Shown here: piece after piece, positions 22,001 through 33,726 of the stretch
Layout: each line of letters starts with the position of its first letter
How positions within the stretch are numbered: the stretch's first letter is position 1
Source: Sapria himalayana
Taxonomy: Eukaryota; Streptophyta; Magnoliopsida; Malpighiales; Rafflesiaceae
Reading direction: 5' to 3'
Length of the DNA: 64,000 nucleotides
Assembly (NCBI GenBank): GCA_029783825.1
Contig: JAREIK010000694.1
Location: 87,988 to 151,987, forward strand
Notes under the pieces: model-generated
Databases searched by the model: none
What the model was told of the DNA's origin: nothing
What the model saw: only the letters and a program-made list of their open reading frames with translations
Translations under genes and position numbers: made by a program

Positions 22001-23544
22001 AAAATAGATTGATAAATCGATAGACAGATAGACAAATAGACAGATATACATATAGACAAATAGATATATAAAGAGATAGATAGATAGATAGGCTAATAAA
22101 AAGATTGACAGATAGATAGACAGATAGATAGATAGACATATAGTCATATAGACAAATGACATATAGACAAAAATATATAAATAGACAGTTTGTCAAATAG
22201 ATTGATACATATATAGACAGATTATCAAATAGACTGATACATATATAGACAAATAGATAAAAGATATATAGATATAAAGATAGTGAGATAGACAGCCAGA
22301 TAGATAGATAGATAGAGAGACACAAATATAGATGGACAAATATACAAATAGATAGATAAAGAAATCGACATATAGAACGATAGATAGACATATGCCCAAA
22401 TAGACAGATAGACAGATAAACACATAGATAAATAGATATATTGATAAATAGATAGATACATAGATAGTTATATAAATAGAAGATAGATTGATAGAAAGAT
22501 AGATAGAGAAATAGATATATAGTCAGATAAACATATAGACAGTCAGATAGATAGATAGACATATACACAAATAGACAGATGGAAATATAGTTAGATAATT
22601 AGATAGATTGATAGACAAGTAGATAGATAAAGAGATAAAAAACAAAACAAATAGATAGATAAATAGATAGGTATATAGACCTTATAGACAGATTGATAGA
22701 TATACAAATAGATAGATAGATAGTTAGACAGATGAATAGATAGACAGATAGATAGATAGATACATGGAAATAAAGAAAGATTAGATAGATAGTCATATAG
22801 ACAGATTGACTGATAGACAGATGGACAGATAGACTGATAGACTAATATATATATAGGTAGACAAATATATAAATAGAAAGATAGATAGATAAATAAATAG
22901 GAAAATAGAAAGATAGACAGATAGACAGATAAGCAAATGGACACATAGATAGATCGATAGATATATAGTTAGACATATAGACAGAAGATAGATAAACAAA
23001 AATAAATTGATAAACAGAATGTCAGATAGACACTTAGACATATAAACATATCGACAGATAGAGATATAAATAGAAGATAGATATACAAATATACATATAG
23101 TGAGATGCATAGATAGATAGATAAACATATAGACAAATAGATAGATGGATACATAGATACGCAGATAGATAGATATATATAAAATAGTCAGATAGACAGA
23201 TAGAGATATAGATAGATAGATAGATAAACAGATAGGCAATAGCTAGATAGATAGATAGATACACAAAAAGACAAAGATAGATCAATAAAAGTCAGATAGA
23301 TAGATAGACAGATAGTCAGATAGACTGATAAATAGATTGATAAACTGATAGATTTCTAGATAGATAGATAGATAGGCAGATTGATAGATAAAAAGATTAA
23401 TAGATAAAAGATAGATAGCCAGATAGGCAAACAGACAAATAAACTGATGCATAGAAAGAAAGAAATACAGATAGATAGCTAGCTAGATAGACAGATAGAT
23501 AGATAAATAGTTAGATAGATAGATAGCTATATAGAAAGACAATC
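19056..23544 (+). repeat. GATA/GACA array, block 2
   Basis: This is the direct continuation of block 1 across the LINE, with the same strand polarity. Landmark copies occur near 19868, 20248, 20710, 21507, 21740 and 22612. An (AC)n run lies at about 20891-20910. No non-repeat island longer than about 100 bases was seen. Confidence 0.97.
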
Positions 23545-23577
23545 TGTCTGTCTATCTGTTCATCTATCTATCTATCA
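23545..23577 (-). repeat. Short reversed piece of array (TATC on the + strand)
   Basis: The + strand switches from GATA to CTGTCTGTCTATCTG and CATCTATCTATCTATC for 33 bases, the only place in the window where array sequence has the opposite polarity. It lies exactly where the array meets the AT-rich element and the gene fragment, and so marks a rearrangement junction. Confidence 0.9.
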
Positions 23578-23594
23578 AAAATAGATTGATGGAT

Positions 23595-23870
23595 AGATTT
23601 ATAAGAAATAAACAATTCAATAACTTTGTTACTATTAGCTTTTAATTTTTATGTTTTTATTAAAATAATAAATATAACTTTTTTAATGATCTCACTTTAA
23701 GTAATATTTTGAATTTTAAAAATTATAAATAATATCAAATAAAATGAAATTTTATGCCTTTAAAATTATTTCATATTATATTCATAAAAACAATATGAAT
23801 TCTTAAAAATATATAACCATAGTATATATATATTTTTTATTTATGAAATACTTTTTTATAATATCATATT
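23595..23870 (-). repeat. Dispersed AT-rich element, copy 2 (opposite orientation to 8258-8545)
   Basis: The reverse complement contains the same ordered words as 8258-8545 (TATGGTTATA, TTTTTAAGAATTCATATT, ATAAAATTTCAT, TTACTTAAAGTGAGA, TTTATTATTTTAATAAAAAC, AATTGTTTA). Divergence is modest, with several small indels. Confidence 0.8.
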
Positions 23871-24362
23871 ATTTGTTATATTTATGAAATAATATTATAA
23901 ATTTATCCATAAACTCTTAATATTATGAAATGTTAAAATTTTTGTATAGTTATACATTTATATAATTTATTTATGGTTATATTAAATAATATGTTTTTTA
24001 ATTAATGAAATAATATGAAAATTGATTAACAATTATTAGCTTCCATAGTTATTAGTAATATTTTTTTCTTCATTTTTATAGCCATTAATAATTTTTTTTA
24101 TTTTTGAAATTAATTTCATAATTAATAATAATATTACAAAAAATAACCATTACAATTTCATTAACTATTAATCATAAATTTCACAAACCATTAAAATTTA
24201 ATTATAAGTAATATGTGGTAATTCTACTTGTTAAATGCTTAAATCTTTATGATAGTTTGGCGAACATTATGAATTTTACTTGAAATTAGTTGTGTCTTCT
24301 TCTCGGATTCATGGCTTCATGGTCATGGTTGCTTTTTAATGTTCATCGACATGGCTAATCAA
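23871..24362. other. AT-rich stretch, upstream part of the gene-fragment segment
   Basis: Strongly AT-rich to about 24240, then more balanced composition. An exon upstream of the EDR2-like fragment would be expected here, but none could be recognised with confidence. Confidence 0.4.
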
Positions 24363-25140
24363 AGCTTCAAATAAGGAACCAGTTAGAAGTGCAATATTAG
24401 ACTCATGGATCCGTGTCATTGATAATGGTAGAGTAACTATTAATAGAAAAGTAAGTGCATGCGAGTACTGATTTATCTCTTTCCAAACTCCTTGAGAGTT
24501 TTTTGCATGTTTGCTGATTCTAATCATCATGTTCTATTTACAGATAGTCTTCATTTTCACGATATACAATACTTTAAATCATCATGATCAGCTTAAGGTT
24601 TGAATCATTTTTATGCAATACATGTCTTTTTCATCCCTATAACTAAAACTACAATCATTCTATGTAGTTGGGAGCTAATAGTTCTGAAGATGAAGCGAGA
24701 TGGATTTGTTCTCTACTTTGTTCTGTATTAAAGGAGTCCCCAAGTCTAGCAAAAAATTTCACATCAATTTCTCACAGTAAATGGCCCACATTATGGTATC
24801 TTACCAATAACATTTCCTGATATTTGTACTCTTTTTCAACACGTAGTGTTTCTTGTTCATAATTGCTTTGTGCTTTTATCCTCCCAGATTGCGTGATTCA
24901 AAAAGGATTAGTCATAAAAGATTTGTAAAATGTTCCATGAGATTTCATGTAGATGCAATGATGTCCGATGTGATTGCATGCTCTCCATGAAAAATATTTG
25001 GTTGTCAGAATGGTAATATCTAGTCGTTTTTCCAACTCCTTAGCCTATTTTAAATGTGGCTATGAGTTTAATTTATGCTTAGTTTTAGCACTAAGCACTA
25101 TAGCGTTGTGCCTTTTCAAGGATGCAAAGTATTGAGGCAA
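24363..25140 (+). pseudogene. EDR2-like (PH / START / DUF1336) gene fragment with introns retained
   Basis: Five exon pieces join in consistent phase through four GT-AG introns of 93, 70, 92 and 91 bp. The exons are 24363-24450 (RSAILDSWIRVIDNGR), 24544-24597 (IVFIFTIYNTLNHHDQLK), 24668-24795 (LGANSSEDEARWICSLL, then SHSKWPTL), 24888-25012 (DSKRISHKRF, then DVIACSP-stop-KIFGCQN) and 25104-25140 (LCLFKDAKY). From memory of the family this is the PH-domain end and linker of plant EDR2-like proteins, lipid-binding negative regulators of defence with a C-terminal DUF1336 domain. Lesions are a frame change at about 24370, TGA across the third splice junction, TGA for the expected Trp at 24988-24990, and TGA at the end. 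The GATA array cuts off the last exon. Introns rule out a processed pseudogene; this is DNA-level capture or a relic locus. Confidence 0.72.
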
Positions 25141-25149
25141 ATATATAAA

Positions 25150-26146
25150 TATAGAAAATATATAGATTATCAGGTTAGACAGATAGATAAATAAACAGAT
25201 AAACATATAGACAAATAGATAGATAAACATATAGATAGATTAATACAAATATATAGATTGACATATAGACATTTAGACATATAGACTGATAGACAGATAA
25301 ACAGATGGATAGATAGACTGATAGAATGATAGATATATACAAAGATTGGTAGAAAGATAGATAGATAGATAGACTGATAGACATATAGATAGATAGACAG
25401 ATATATATATATATAAATAAATACATAGTCAAATAGATAGATAGTTTGATAGACAAATAGACTATTAGACAGATAGACAGATAAATAGATAGATAGACAG
25501 ATAGACAGATTTCCAAATAGACAAATAAATAGATAGATATACAAATAGATAGTAAATAGATAGATAAATATACATATAGTAAGATAGATAGACAAATAGA
25601 TACAAAGATAAAAATATAGATAGATATATAGAAAGATAGATAGATAGACAGATAGATAGATAGACAAATAGAGTGATATATAGATAGATAGATAGATAAA
25701 GAGATAGACATTAAGACAAATATACAGATAGACAGATACACAGATAAACAGATTGATAGATATAAAGATAGATATACAGATATACATATAGATAGAGAGA
25801 CAGACAGACAGACACACACACACACACACACACTTATATAGATAGACAGATATAAAAATATAGAGCGAGAGATAGATAGATAGAAAGACATATAGACAAA
25901 TAGACAGATAGAAAGACATATAGACAAATAGACAGATAGGAAAATAGACCAATAGATATATAGATATATCGATGGATAGACATACAGACAGTTAAATAGA
26001 TAGATAGATATATATTTAGACAATATAGACAGATAGACATATAGATAGAAAAATAAATAGACAGAATGACAGATTGACATATTGATATATAGACAGATAG
26101 ACAGATAGACAGATACAAAGAAAGAGAGATATATAGATAGAGAGAG

Positions 26147-26190
<44 letters not shown>

Positions 26191-28748
26191 ACAGACAGAC
26201 AAATAGATTGGTAGATAAACAGATAGATAGATAGACAGATAGAGAGATAGACAGATAGATAGATTTCATACAAACAGTTAGATATATAGACAGATAGATA
26301 GACAGACTGATAGATAGATAGAAAGACAGACAGACAGACAGATAGATAGATATATATATATAGACCATATAGACAGATAAACATATAGATAGATAAATAG
26401 ATAGACAGATTTACATATAGACAGTTGACATATAAAAAGATAGACATATAGATGGATAGAAAAAAAAGATAGATAGACAGATAGATATATACAAATAAAG
26501 ACATATAGATAGATAGATAGAGAGAGAGAGAGATATATATATATATAGACAAATGGACAAATAGATAGATAAACAGATAGACACATAAACACATAGACAA
26601 ATATACAATTAAATAGAGTGATAGTAGTTAGATAGATAGATTGATAGATATACAGATTGATAGATTGATAGATAGACAGATAGATAGATCGACAGATAGA
26701 CAAATAGACTGACAGATAGATAGATAGGCAAATCGATAAATAGACAAATAGACAGACATACATAAATACAAAAAACATATGACAGATAGACAAATAGACA
26801 CATATAAAGATAGATAATAGATAAATAGACAAATATATAGATAGGCCGATAGACAGATAGACAAATAGATAGATTGATAGATAAATAGTTAGATAGATAG
26901 AAAGACATATATAGTGATAGACAGATAGATAGACAGACCGATTGACAAATATACAGATAGATAAATAGGCAAATATACACATAGGCAGATAGGTAGGTAG
27001 AGAGATATATAGATAGACAAATAGATAGATAAACAGATTTACATATAGATAGATAAATAGATAGACAGATAGAAAGATAATTAAATAATTAGATAGATAG
27101 ATAGATATATATATAGATAAATAGAGATAGACAGATAAACCATATTGATAAATAGACAAATAGACAAATAAACAGATAGATAGATAGATAAACAAATAAT
27201 CAGATAGAAAAAAAGAAAGAAAGAAAGATAGATAATAAATAGATAGGTTGACAAATAGATTGATAGATTGATATATAAATAGGTAGACAGACAGATTGAT
27301 TGGTAGACAAACATATAAATAATTATATATATAGACAGACAGACAAATGGATAGATAATTACACAGATAGACAGATAGACTGATCAATAGATGATTGATA
27401 AATTGTTAGACAAATAGACAAATTTATAGAACATAGATAGACATAATTAAAGAGATAGACAAATTGTTAGAAATATAGATAGACATATAGATAGATTGAT
27501 AGATTGGCAGAATGACATAAAGTCTTAAAGCCTAATAGACAAATAGATAGATAGACAAATAGACAGATAGATAGATATCAAGATAGACAGATAGTTAAAA
27601 AGACATATATATAGATAAACAAATAGATACATAGATAGATAGATCTACATATAGGCAGATAGATAGATACACAAATATGGATGTAGACAGATATACAGAT
27701 AGCCAGATTGACATATAGATAGACAGACAGACAGACAAGTATATAGATAAAGAGCTAAACTAATAGAAAGTTTTACTAATAGAAAGATAGACAGATAAGA
27801 AAATAGGTAGATAAATAGATAGAGAGATAGACATATAAATAGATCGACAAATAGATAGAGAGACCATATAGATAGAATGTTGATAAAAAGATAGATAGAT
27901 AGATAAACAGATAGATAGATAGAATGATAAATAGATTGGCATATAGACATATAGTTAGAAAGTTAGAAAAATAGACAGCTAAACCAATAGACACGTAGAC
28001 ACATCAATAGATAGATAGATAGATAGATAGACAGATAGATAGATATATAGATAGATAAATAGATAGATTGATTTAAAGATAGATAGATTTTAGAAATAAA
28101 AGCATACAATTAGACAAATAGAGAGATAGATAGACACATATACAGACAGAAAATAGTTAGACAGACAGTCCGACTGATTGATATAATGAAAAATAGACTA
28201 ACAAACAAATAGGTCGATTTACAAATACATAGCTAGACAGACACAAAGATAGATAGATATATATATATATATAGTAGGTATATAATAGATATACACAGAT
28301 AGATAGACATTTAGATAGAGATTAATAGACCTATACACAAACAGACATATAGAATGATAGTCAGGTAGATAGATTAACATTTAGAAAGAAAGAAAGAAAG
28401 ATAGATATATACACAAATAGATAGATAGAGAGATACTCAGATAGAAAGATAGATATACAGATGGACAAGTAGATATATAAAAGATGAACCAATAAATAAA
28501 TAGTAAGATATACAGATATAAAGATAAACATATAGACCATATATACAAATTTGATAGATAGACAGATAGAAAGATAAACAGATAGATAGATAGACAGATT
28601 TCATATAGACATATAGATAGATAAACAGATAGATAGGTAGACATATAAAAAGAAAGAAAGATAGATAAATAGATAGACAGACAGATAGATAGACATTTAC
28701 ACATATAGATAAATAGAAAGATAGTCACATTGAAACATAAGAGATTGA
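25150..28748 (+). repeat. GATA/GACA array, block 3
   Basis: Same composition and polarity as the other blocks. It includes an (AC)n run at 25813-25832 and (TA)n runs near 26155-26187 and 28258-28272. Landmark remnants lie near 27745 and 28465. The left half of another landmark (CACATATAG, AGAAAGATAGTCACATTG) at 28692-28732 is interrupted by the hAT element. Confidence 0.97.
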
Positions 28749-29236
28749 TAGAGGTGTCAAATCGGCCGGGGCAGGTAGGCCAACATGAGTCACATCACAA
28801 TTTGACCATGCCCACCCTAGCACAACACTACAATTTTTCGTGCCCCTGACGAGCCGGTCCTGCTCATGGCATGATTCGTGCCATGCTGTGCCGAGACCAA
28901 CCGAACCTCGGTTGGCCTTGGCACGTCATGGTACCATGGCCCATGGGCAAGGTACCTCGGCACTAGCCGAGAAACCACCCCAACGGCTAAGCCCAATGGA
29001 TTCAGAAACCACTCGGATCCGATTCCAATTTCCATCCCCTCCCCCCTCAATCCGTTCCCCTACGGTTTAAAAAATTAAAAAAAATTTAAAAATTTTGAAT
29101 TTAATACGTTGTATTTCGACTTCAGCAACTATGGAGCAGAATCTGATGGCTCACATGATTCTGCCCCAAAGAATAAATAAAATAATAAAAATAATAAAAA
29201 AAAAACTTTTTTATAATAACTTTGTTTTTATTATTC

Positions 29237-29244
29237 TATAAAAG
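29237..29244 (+). promoter_or_regulatory. Probable TATA box of the hAT transposase gene
   Basis: TATAAAAG is followed by CCCCTCTCCCTCT, a pyrimidine-rich leader typical of plant hAT elements, in the right place between the subterminal region and the coding remnant. Confidence 0.5.
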
Positions 29245-29799
29245 CCCCTCTCCCTCTGTCTAATTTTTATGTTTTTCAAAAACATAAATTCTCATACTTT
29301 CACTCAAACCTCTCTCTTAAAATTCTTTCTCTCGGAATTTTGTCTCGACTTTTTGGGTCTCGCAACTCTAGCTTGGCTTTGGTTGGTGTTTGCTTTGGTC
29401 TTTGGAAGTTGGATTTGTCGTGTACGTCCTTTACCTTTACATTGCTTTATGGATATTTCTATTTTTTAATTAGTTAACTAAAACTCTTAAGTATTTACAT
29501 AATATTTAAAATTAATTAGTTTTTCACTCTCTTTCTCTCTCTCTACTCTTTAATCTACCCTCTTGTCTAAAAATCCAAAAAAATTACAAATACTAATAAA
29601 TTAATTTAAATTTAGAAAATGAAAATCTTACACAAATGTCAGAAGTCTGAAGCTGCTAATACCAATTAATACGATACTAGGTTTGGTGATAGTAGTAGTG
29701 AGACTCCGAGTACAGACATGATATCATATTTGTAGACAACGACATTTCCATTCAGTTAGAGAGGGGGAACCACGAGGTGGATCGTCAAATAGGAGCAAG
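29245..29799 (+). other. hAT leader, probable intron and decayed N-terminal region
   Basis: CT-rich leader to about 29460, AT-rich intron-like sequence to about 29620, then a short remnant (GDSSSETPSTD) resembling the low-complexity Ser/Thr region of hAT transposases. The BED zinc finger and the RNase H-fold core are not seen. Confidence 0.45.
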
Positions 29800-30206
29800 C
29801 TGTTTTGGTATTTAGATACCAATTACTACTCAATCCGCTCAAATTTTGATACTAAGAATCTTGATTTATTATAATGGTGAAAATCTTTTGAGTCCACTGT
29901 TTCTATGCTATCTACGATGGCATAGGATCTTCGACTTCTCTAGTGTCGAGTGTAGCATCAGAGTCTGCTTTTTTGATTGTAGTAAATGTGATTTCAGATA
30001 GGAGATTAAGATTATATCCAGATATTGTTGAGGCTTTAGCATGCATGATGGATTGAGAGGATTCAAGCTTTAGGATCCAAAATCATGCTGAGACTTGTGA
30101 CTAGGACAACAGCAAAAGTGGAGGAGTTAATTGCTGATGATGATCCATAAATTAGATATTTTGATTTTGAGGTCGAGGATGATAATGATACGATGATAAA
30201 TGATTG
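29800..30206 (+). pseudogene. hAT transposase C-terminal (dimerisation) domain, broken
   Basis: The frame reads FWYLDTNYYS, NFDTKNLDLL-stop-W-stop-KS (family: FDxLxWWKS), VSMLSTMA-stop-DL (family: PxLSxMARDxL), then after a frame change near 29937 SSVASESAF, LYPDIVEALACMMD-stop, and an acidic tail (EELIADDDP, EVEDDND). This is the Dimer_Tnp_hAT motif series in correct order. Both Trp of the WWK motif show changes: the first is TAA and a TGA follows TGG. Four or more nonsense codons and one frameshift make it non-functional. The catalytic part that should precede it is missing, so the deletion removed most of the gene. Confidence 0.85.
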
Positions 30207-31673
30207 ATGAGGTTGCCACTTGATACCTGACGGTTGATGATTGTGGGATTGTGAGATGCCTACGCTGACATTGACACTTATGTTACAATTATGCTATGCT
30301 TATTCGATATGCTTGATTAAGATTTTTGATTTCGATGTTTTGTACTTGGTTTTATTTACATTGTATTTTATTTGGTATGAGCATTTGTCTTTGTGACTTT
30401 ATGATTTTTGTTAAAGAGATAAACTGATATACAGATAGATAGATATACACATAGACATAAAAACTATATAGACTGATAGATAGATAGACAGATAGATAGA
30501 TAGTAAGATAGACAGATAAATATATAGACAAATACACATATAGACAAATAGATAGATAGACAGATAAACATATAGACACATAGACAGATAGACAAATAGA
30601 CAGAAAGACACAGACAAATAGACAAATAGACAGATATACGCATAGAGAGATAGAAAGACATATAGCTAGATAGATAGAAAGATAGACATAGATAGATAGA
30701 TAGACAGACAGACAGATAGATAGACAGATAGACATAAAGACAATATATACTATAGAAAGATAGATAGACAAATAGACAGATAGAGAGACAGATAGACAGA
30801 TAAATAGATAGACATATAGATAGATCGATAGATAAATAGAGAGATAGATGGACAGATAAATAGATAGAAAGACAGACAGTTAGATATATAGATAGATAGA
30901 TAGTTATACAGATAGATAGACAAATAGATAGACAGATAGATAGATAGACAAATAGACAAATAGGAAGATAGACATGGAGAGATAAACAGATAGATAACTA
31001 TATAGATAGACAGATAGATAGATAGACAGATAGATAGATAGACAGATAGATAGATAGACATATAGATAGATAGACATACAGATAAATATATATATAGAAA
31101 GATATAAAGATAAATAAATAGATTATCGGATAAATCAACAAATAGGCAAATAGACAAACAGAGAGATAGACAAATACACATAAAGATAGAAGATAGATGA
31201 CAAATAGACAGACAGACAGAAAGATAGATAGAAAATAGACAAATAATCAGACAGATAGATATTCAAATACACAGACAAACAAGTAGATAGATAAAAAGAT
31301 AAACCAATAAATAAATAGACAGATAGATAGATGGAGAGATAGACAAATAAACCATATAAATAGAAAGAAAGATAGACAGATAGATAGATAATTAGATAGA
31401 TAGACAGACATATAGATAGACATATCAATGGATAGATAAATAGATAGATAAATAGATAAAAAGATAGATATACAGACATATAGATAGACATATAGACATA
31501 TAGACAAATAGACAGACTGACTGATAGACAAATAGTTCGATAGACAAATTGATAGATAGACAAATAGATTGATAGACTTATAAATATATACTCAATTAGA
31601 CATATAGAAAGATATTCAATTAATTAGTTAGATAGATAGACAAGTAGATAGACAAAGAGATAAAAAGCTATAC

Positions 31674-31707
<34 letters not shown>

Positions 31708-31980
31708 AGAGATAGATATATAGTCCAAATAGATAGATAGACAAATTGAAAGATAGATAGATAGATATATGGACAGATGGATAGATAGAGTGATAGACAG
31801 ATAGATAGATAGATAGACAGACATATAGATAGATAGACAGACATATTGATTGATTCATTGACAGATATATAGAAACACATATTGACATATAGATAGATAG
31901 AATAATAGATAAATAGACAAATAGGTAGATAGATAGATATTAGATAGGAAGAAAGATAGACAAAATGGTAGATAGACAGA

Positions 31981-33468
31981 TAATCATATAGACATAAGAT
32001 AGATAAACAAAAACATAAAAATAGATAGATTGTCAGATAGACAGACAAATAGATAGATAGACAAATAGTAGAATACTTAGAGATAGATATATAGATAGTG
32101 AGATAGACAGACAGACAGATAGATAGATAGACAGACAGACAGATAGATAGACAGATAGATACATACACAAATAGACAGATAGAAAAATAGAAAATAGACA
32201 AATCAAAAGATAGATAGATAGACAGATAGGCAAATAGATAGAAACATACATAGATAGATAGATAAATAGTAAATAGGCAGATAGAGAGAGAGAGAGATAG
32301 AAGATAGATTGATAGACATATAGTAAGATAGATGGATAGAAAAATAGATAGCTATATAGATTTACAGATAGACTAATAGGTAGTTAGGTAGATAAATTGA
32401 TATTTATATTGATAGATAAACACATGGATAGATAGATAGCTAGATAGCCAAATAAGCAGATAGACAGACAGATAGATTCACAGATAGATAGGTAGATAGA
32501 TTACCAAAGAAATTGATAGGTAAATAGATAGAAAAATAGATAGGTCGGTAGATAGATTGAAAGATAGATCGATAGATATGTAGGTAGATAGATGGACATA
32601 TTGATAGATATACAAAAAGACAATTAGATAGACAGATAGATAGGCACACATATACACAGATAGATATATAGAAAAATTGACACATAGACAGATAGATAGT
32701 CAGATAAGAAGATACATAGATAGATAATCATATAGTCATAAGATATATAAACAAAAACATAAAAATAGATAGATTGTCAGATAGACAGACAAATAGATAG
32801 ATAGACAAATAGTAGAATACTTAGAGATAGATATATAGATAGTGAGATAGACAGACAGACAGATAGATAGATAGACAGACAGACAGATAGATAGATAGAC
32901 AGATAGATACATACACAAATAGACAGATAGAAAAATAGAAAATAGACAGATCAAAAGATAGATAGATAGACAGATAGGCAAATAGATAGAAACATACATA
33001 GATAGATAGATAAATAGTAAATAGGCAGATAGAGAGTGAGAGAGATAGAAGATAGATTGATAGACATATAGTAAGATAGATGGATAGAAAAATAGATAGC
33101 TATATAGATTTACAGATAGACTAATAGGTAGTTAGGTAGATAAATTGATATTTATATTGATAGATAAACACATGGATAGATAGATAGCTAGATAGCCAAA
33201 TAAGTAGACAGACAGACAGATAGATTCATAGATAGATAGGTAGATAGATTACCAAAGAAATTGATAGGTAAATAGATAGAAAAATAGATAGGTCGGTAGA
33301 TAGATTAAAAGATAGATCGATAGATAGGTAGGTAGATAGATGGACATATTGATAGATATACAAAAAGACAATTAGATAGACAGATAGATAGACACACATA
33401 TACACAGATAGATATATAGAAAAATTGACACATAGACAGATAGATAGTCAGATAAGAAGATACATAGA
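31981..33468 (+). repeat. 744-bp tandem duplication inside the array, two copies over 98% alike
   Basis: Copy 1 starts at 31981 and copy 2 at 32725, both with TAATCATATAG followed by AACAAAAACATAAAAATAG. Rare words such as TAGTAGAATACTTAGAGATAG, GAAATTGATAGGTAAATAG and AGATAGGTCGGTAGATAG occur once in each at the same offset. By eye about a dozen single-base differences separate the copies. Array sequence elsewhere is far more diverged, so this duplication is recent. Confidence 0.92.
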
Positions 33469-33694
33469 CAGACAGACAGACACACACACACACAAATAGA
33501 AAGACAGACAAAGACATATAGAAAATACATAGACAGCCAAACAAACAAACAAACACACACACACGCAATTAGACAGATAGATAGATAGACAGACAGATAT
33601 ATGGATAGATAGATAGATAGATTGATAGCTAGATAGACAAATAGACAAATAGATATATAGATAGACAGACAGACAGATAGATAGATATATAGAC

Positions 33695-33726
<32 letters not shown>

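Larger units (their letters stand above)
28749..30413 (+). mobile_element. Decayed hAT transposon, internally deleted and lacking a clear 3' terminus
   Basis: The left end reads TAGAGGTGTCAAATCGGCC, matching the terminal repeat of a common plant hAT group (TAGAGGTGTCAA followed by GGCC-rich sequence). Subterminal GC-rich words follow (GGCCCATGGGC, CGTGCCATGCTGTGCC), then a TATA box, a pyrimidine-rich leader and remnants of the transposase C-terminus. The expected right end (TTGACACCTCTA) is not present, and array sequence resumes at about 30414. The seven bases AAGAGAT occur at both array junctions (28739-28745 and 30415-30421), which could be a worn 8-bp target duplication. At 1.66 kb the element has lost most of the transposase. 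Confidence 0.8.

Noticed and set aside
25170..27387. Overlapping minus-strand frames of 260-397 codons in array block 3
   Set aside because: Same cause as above; the residues follow the tetranucleotide, with no motif and no start context.
28817..29078. Overlapping frames of 66-77 codons on both strands in a GC-rich patch
   Set aside because: The patch is the subterminal GC-rich region of the hAT element, which lies before the TATA box; no motif on either strand.
29269..29469. 66-codon plus-strand frame after the hAT TATA box
   Set aside because: It lies in the pyrimidine-rich leader and probable intron of the hAT gene and shows no transposase motif.
30390..30425. A right hAT terminus
   Set aside because: The expected TTGACACCTCTA is absent; only a 7-bp match (AAGAGAT) to the left junction remains, which is weak in this composition.
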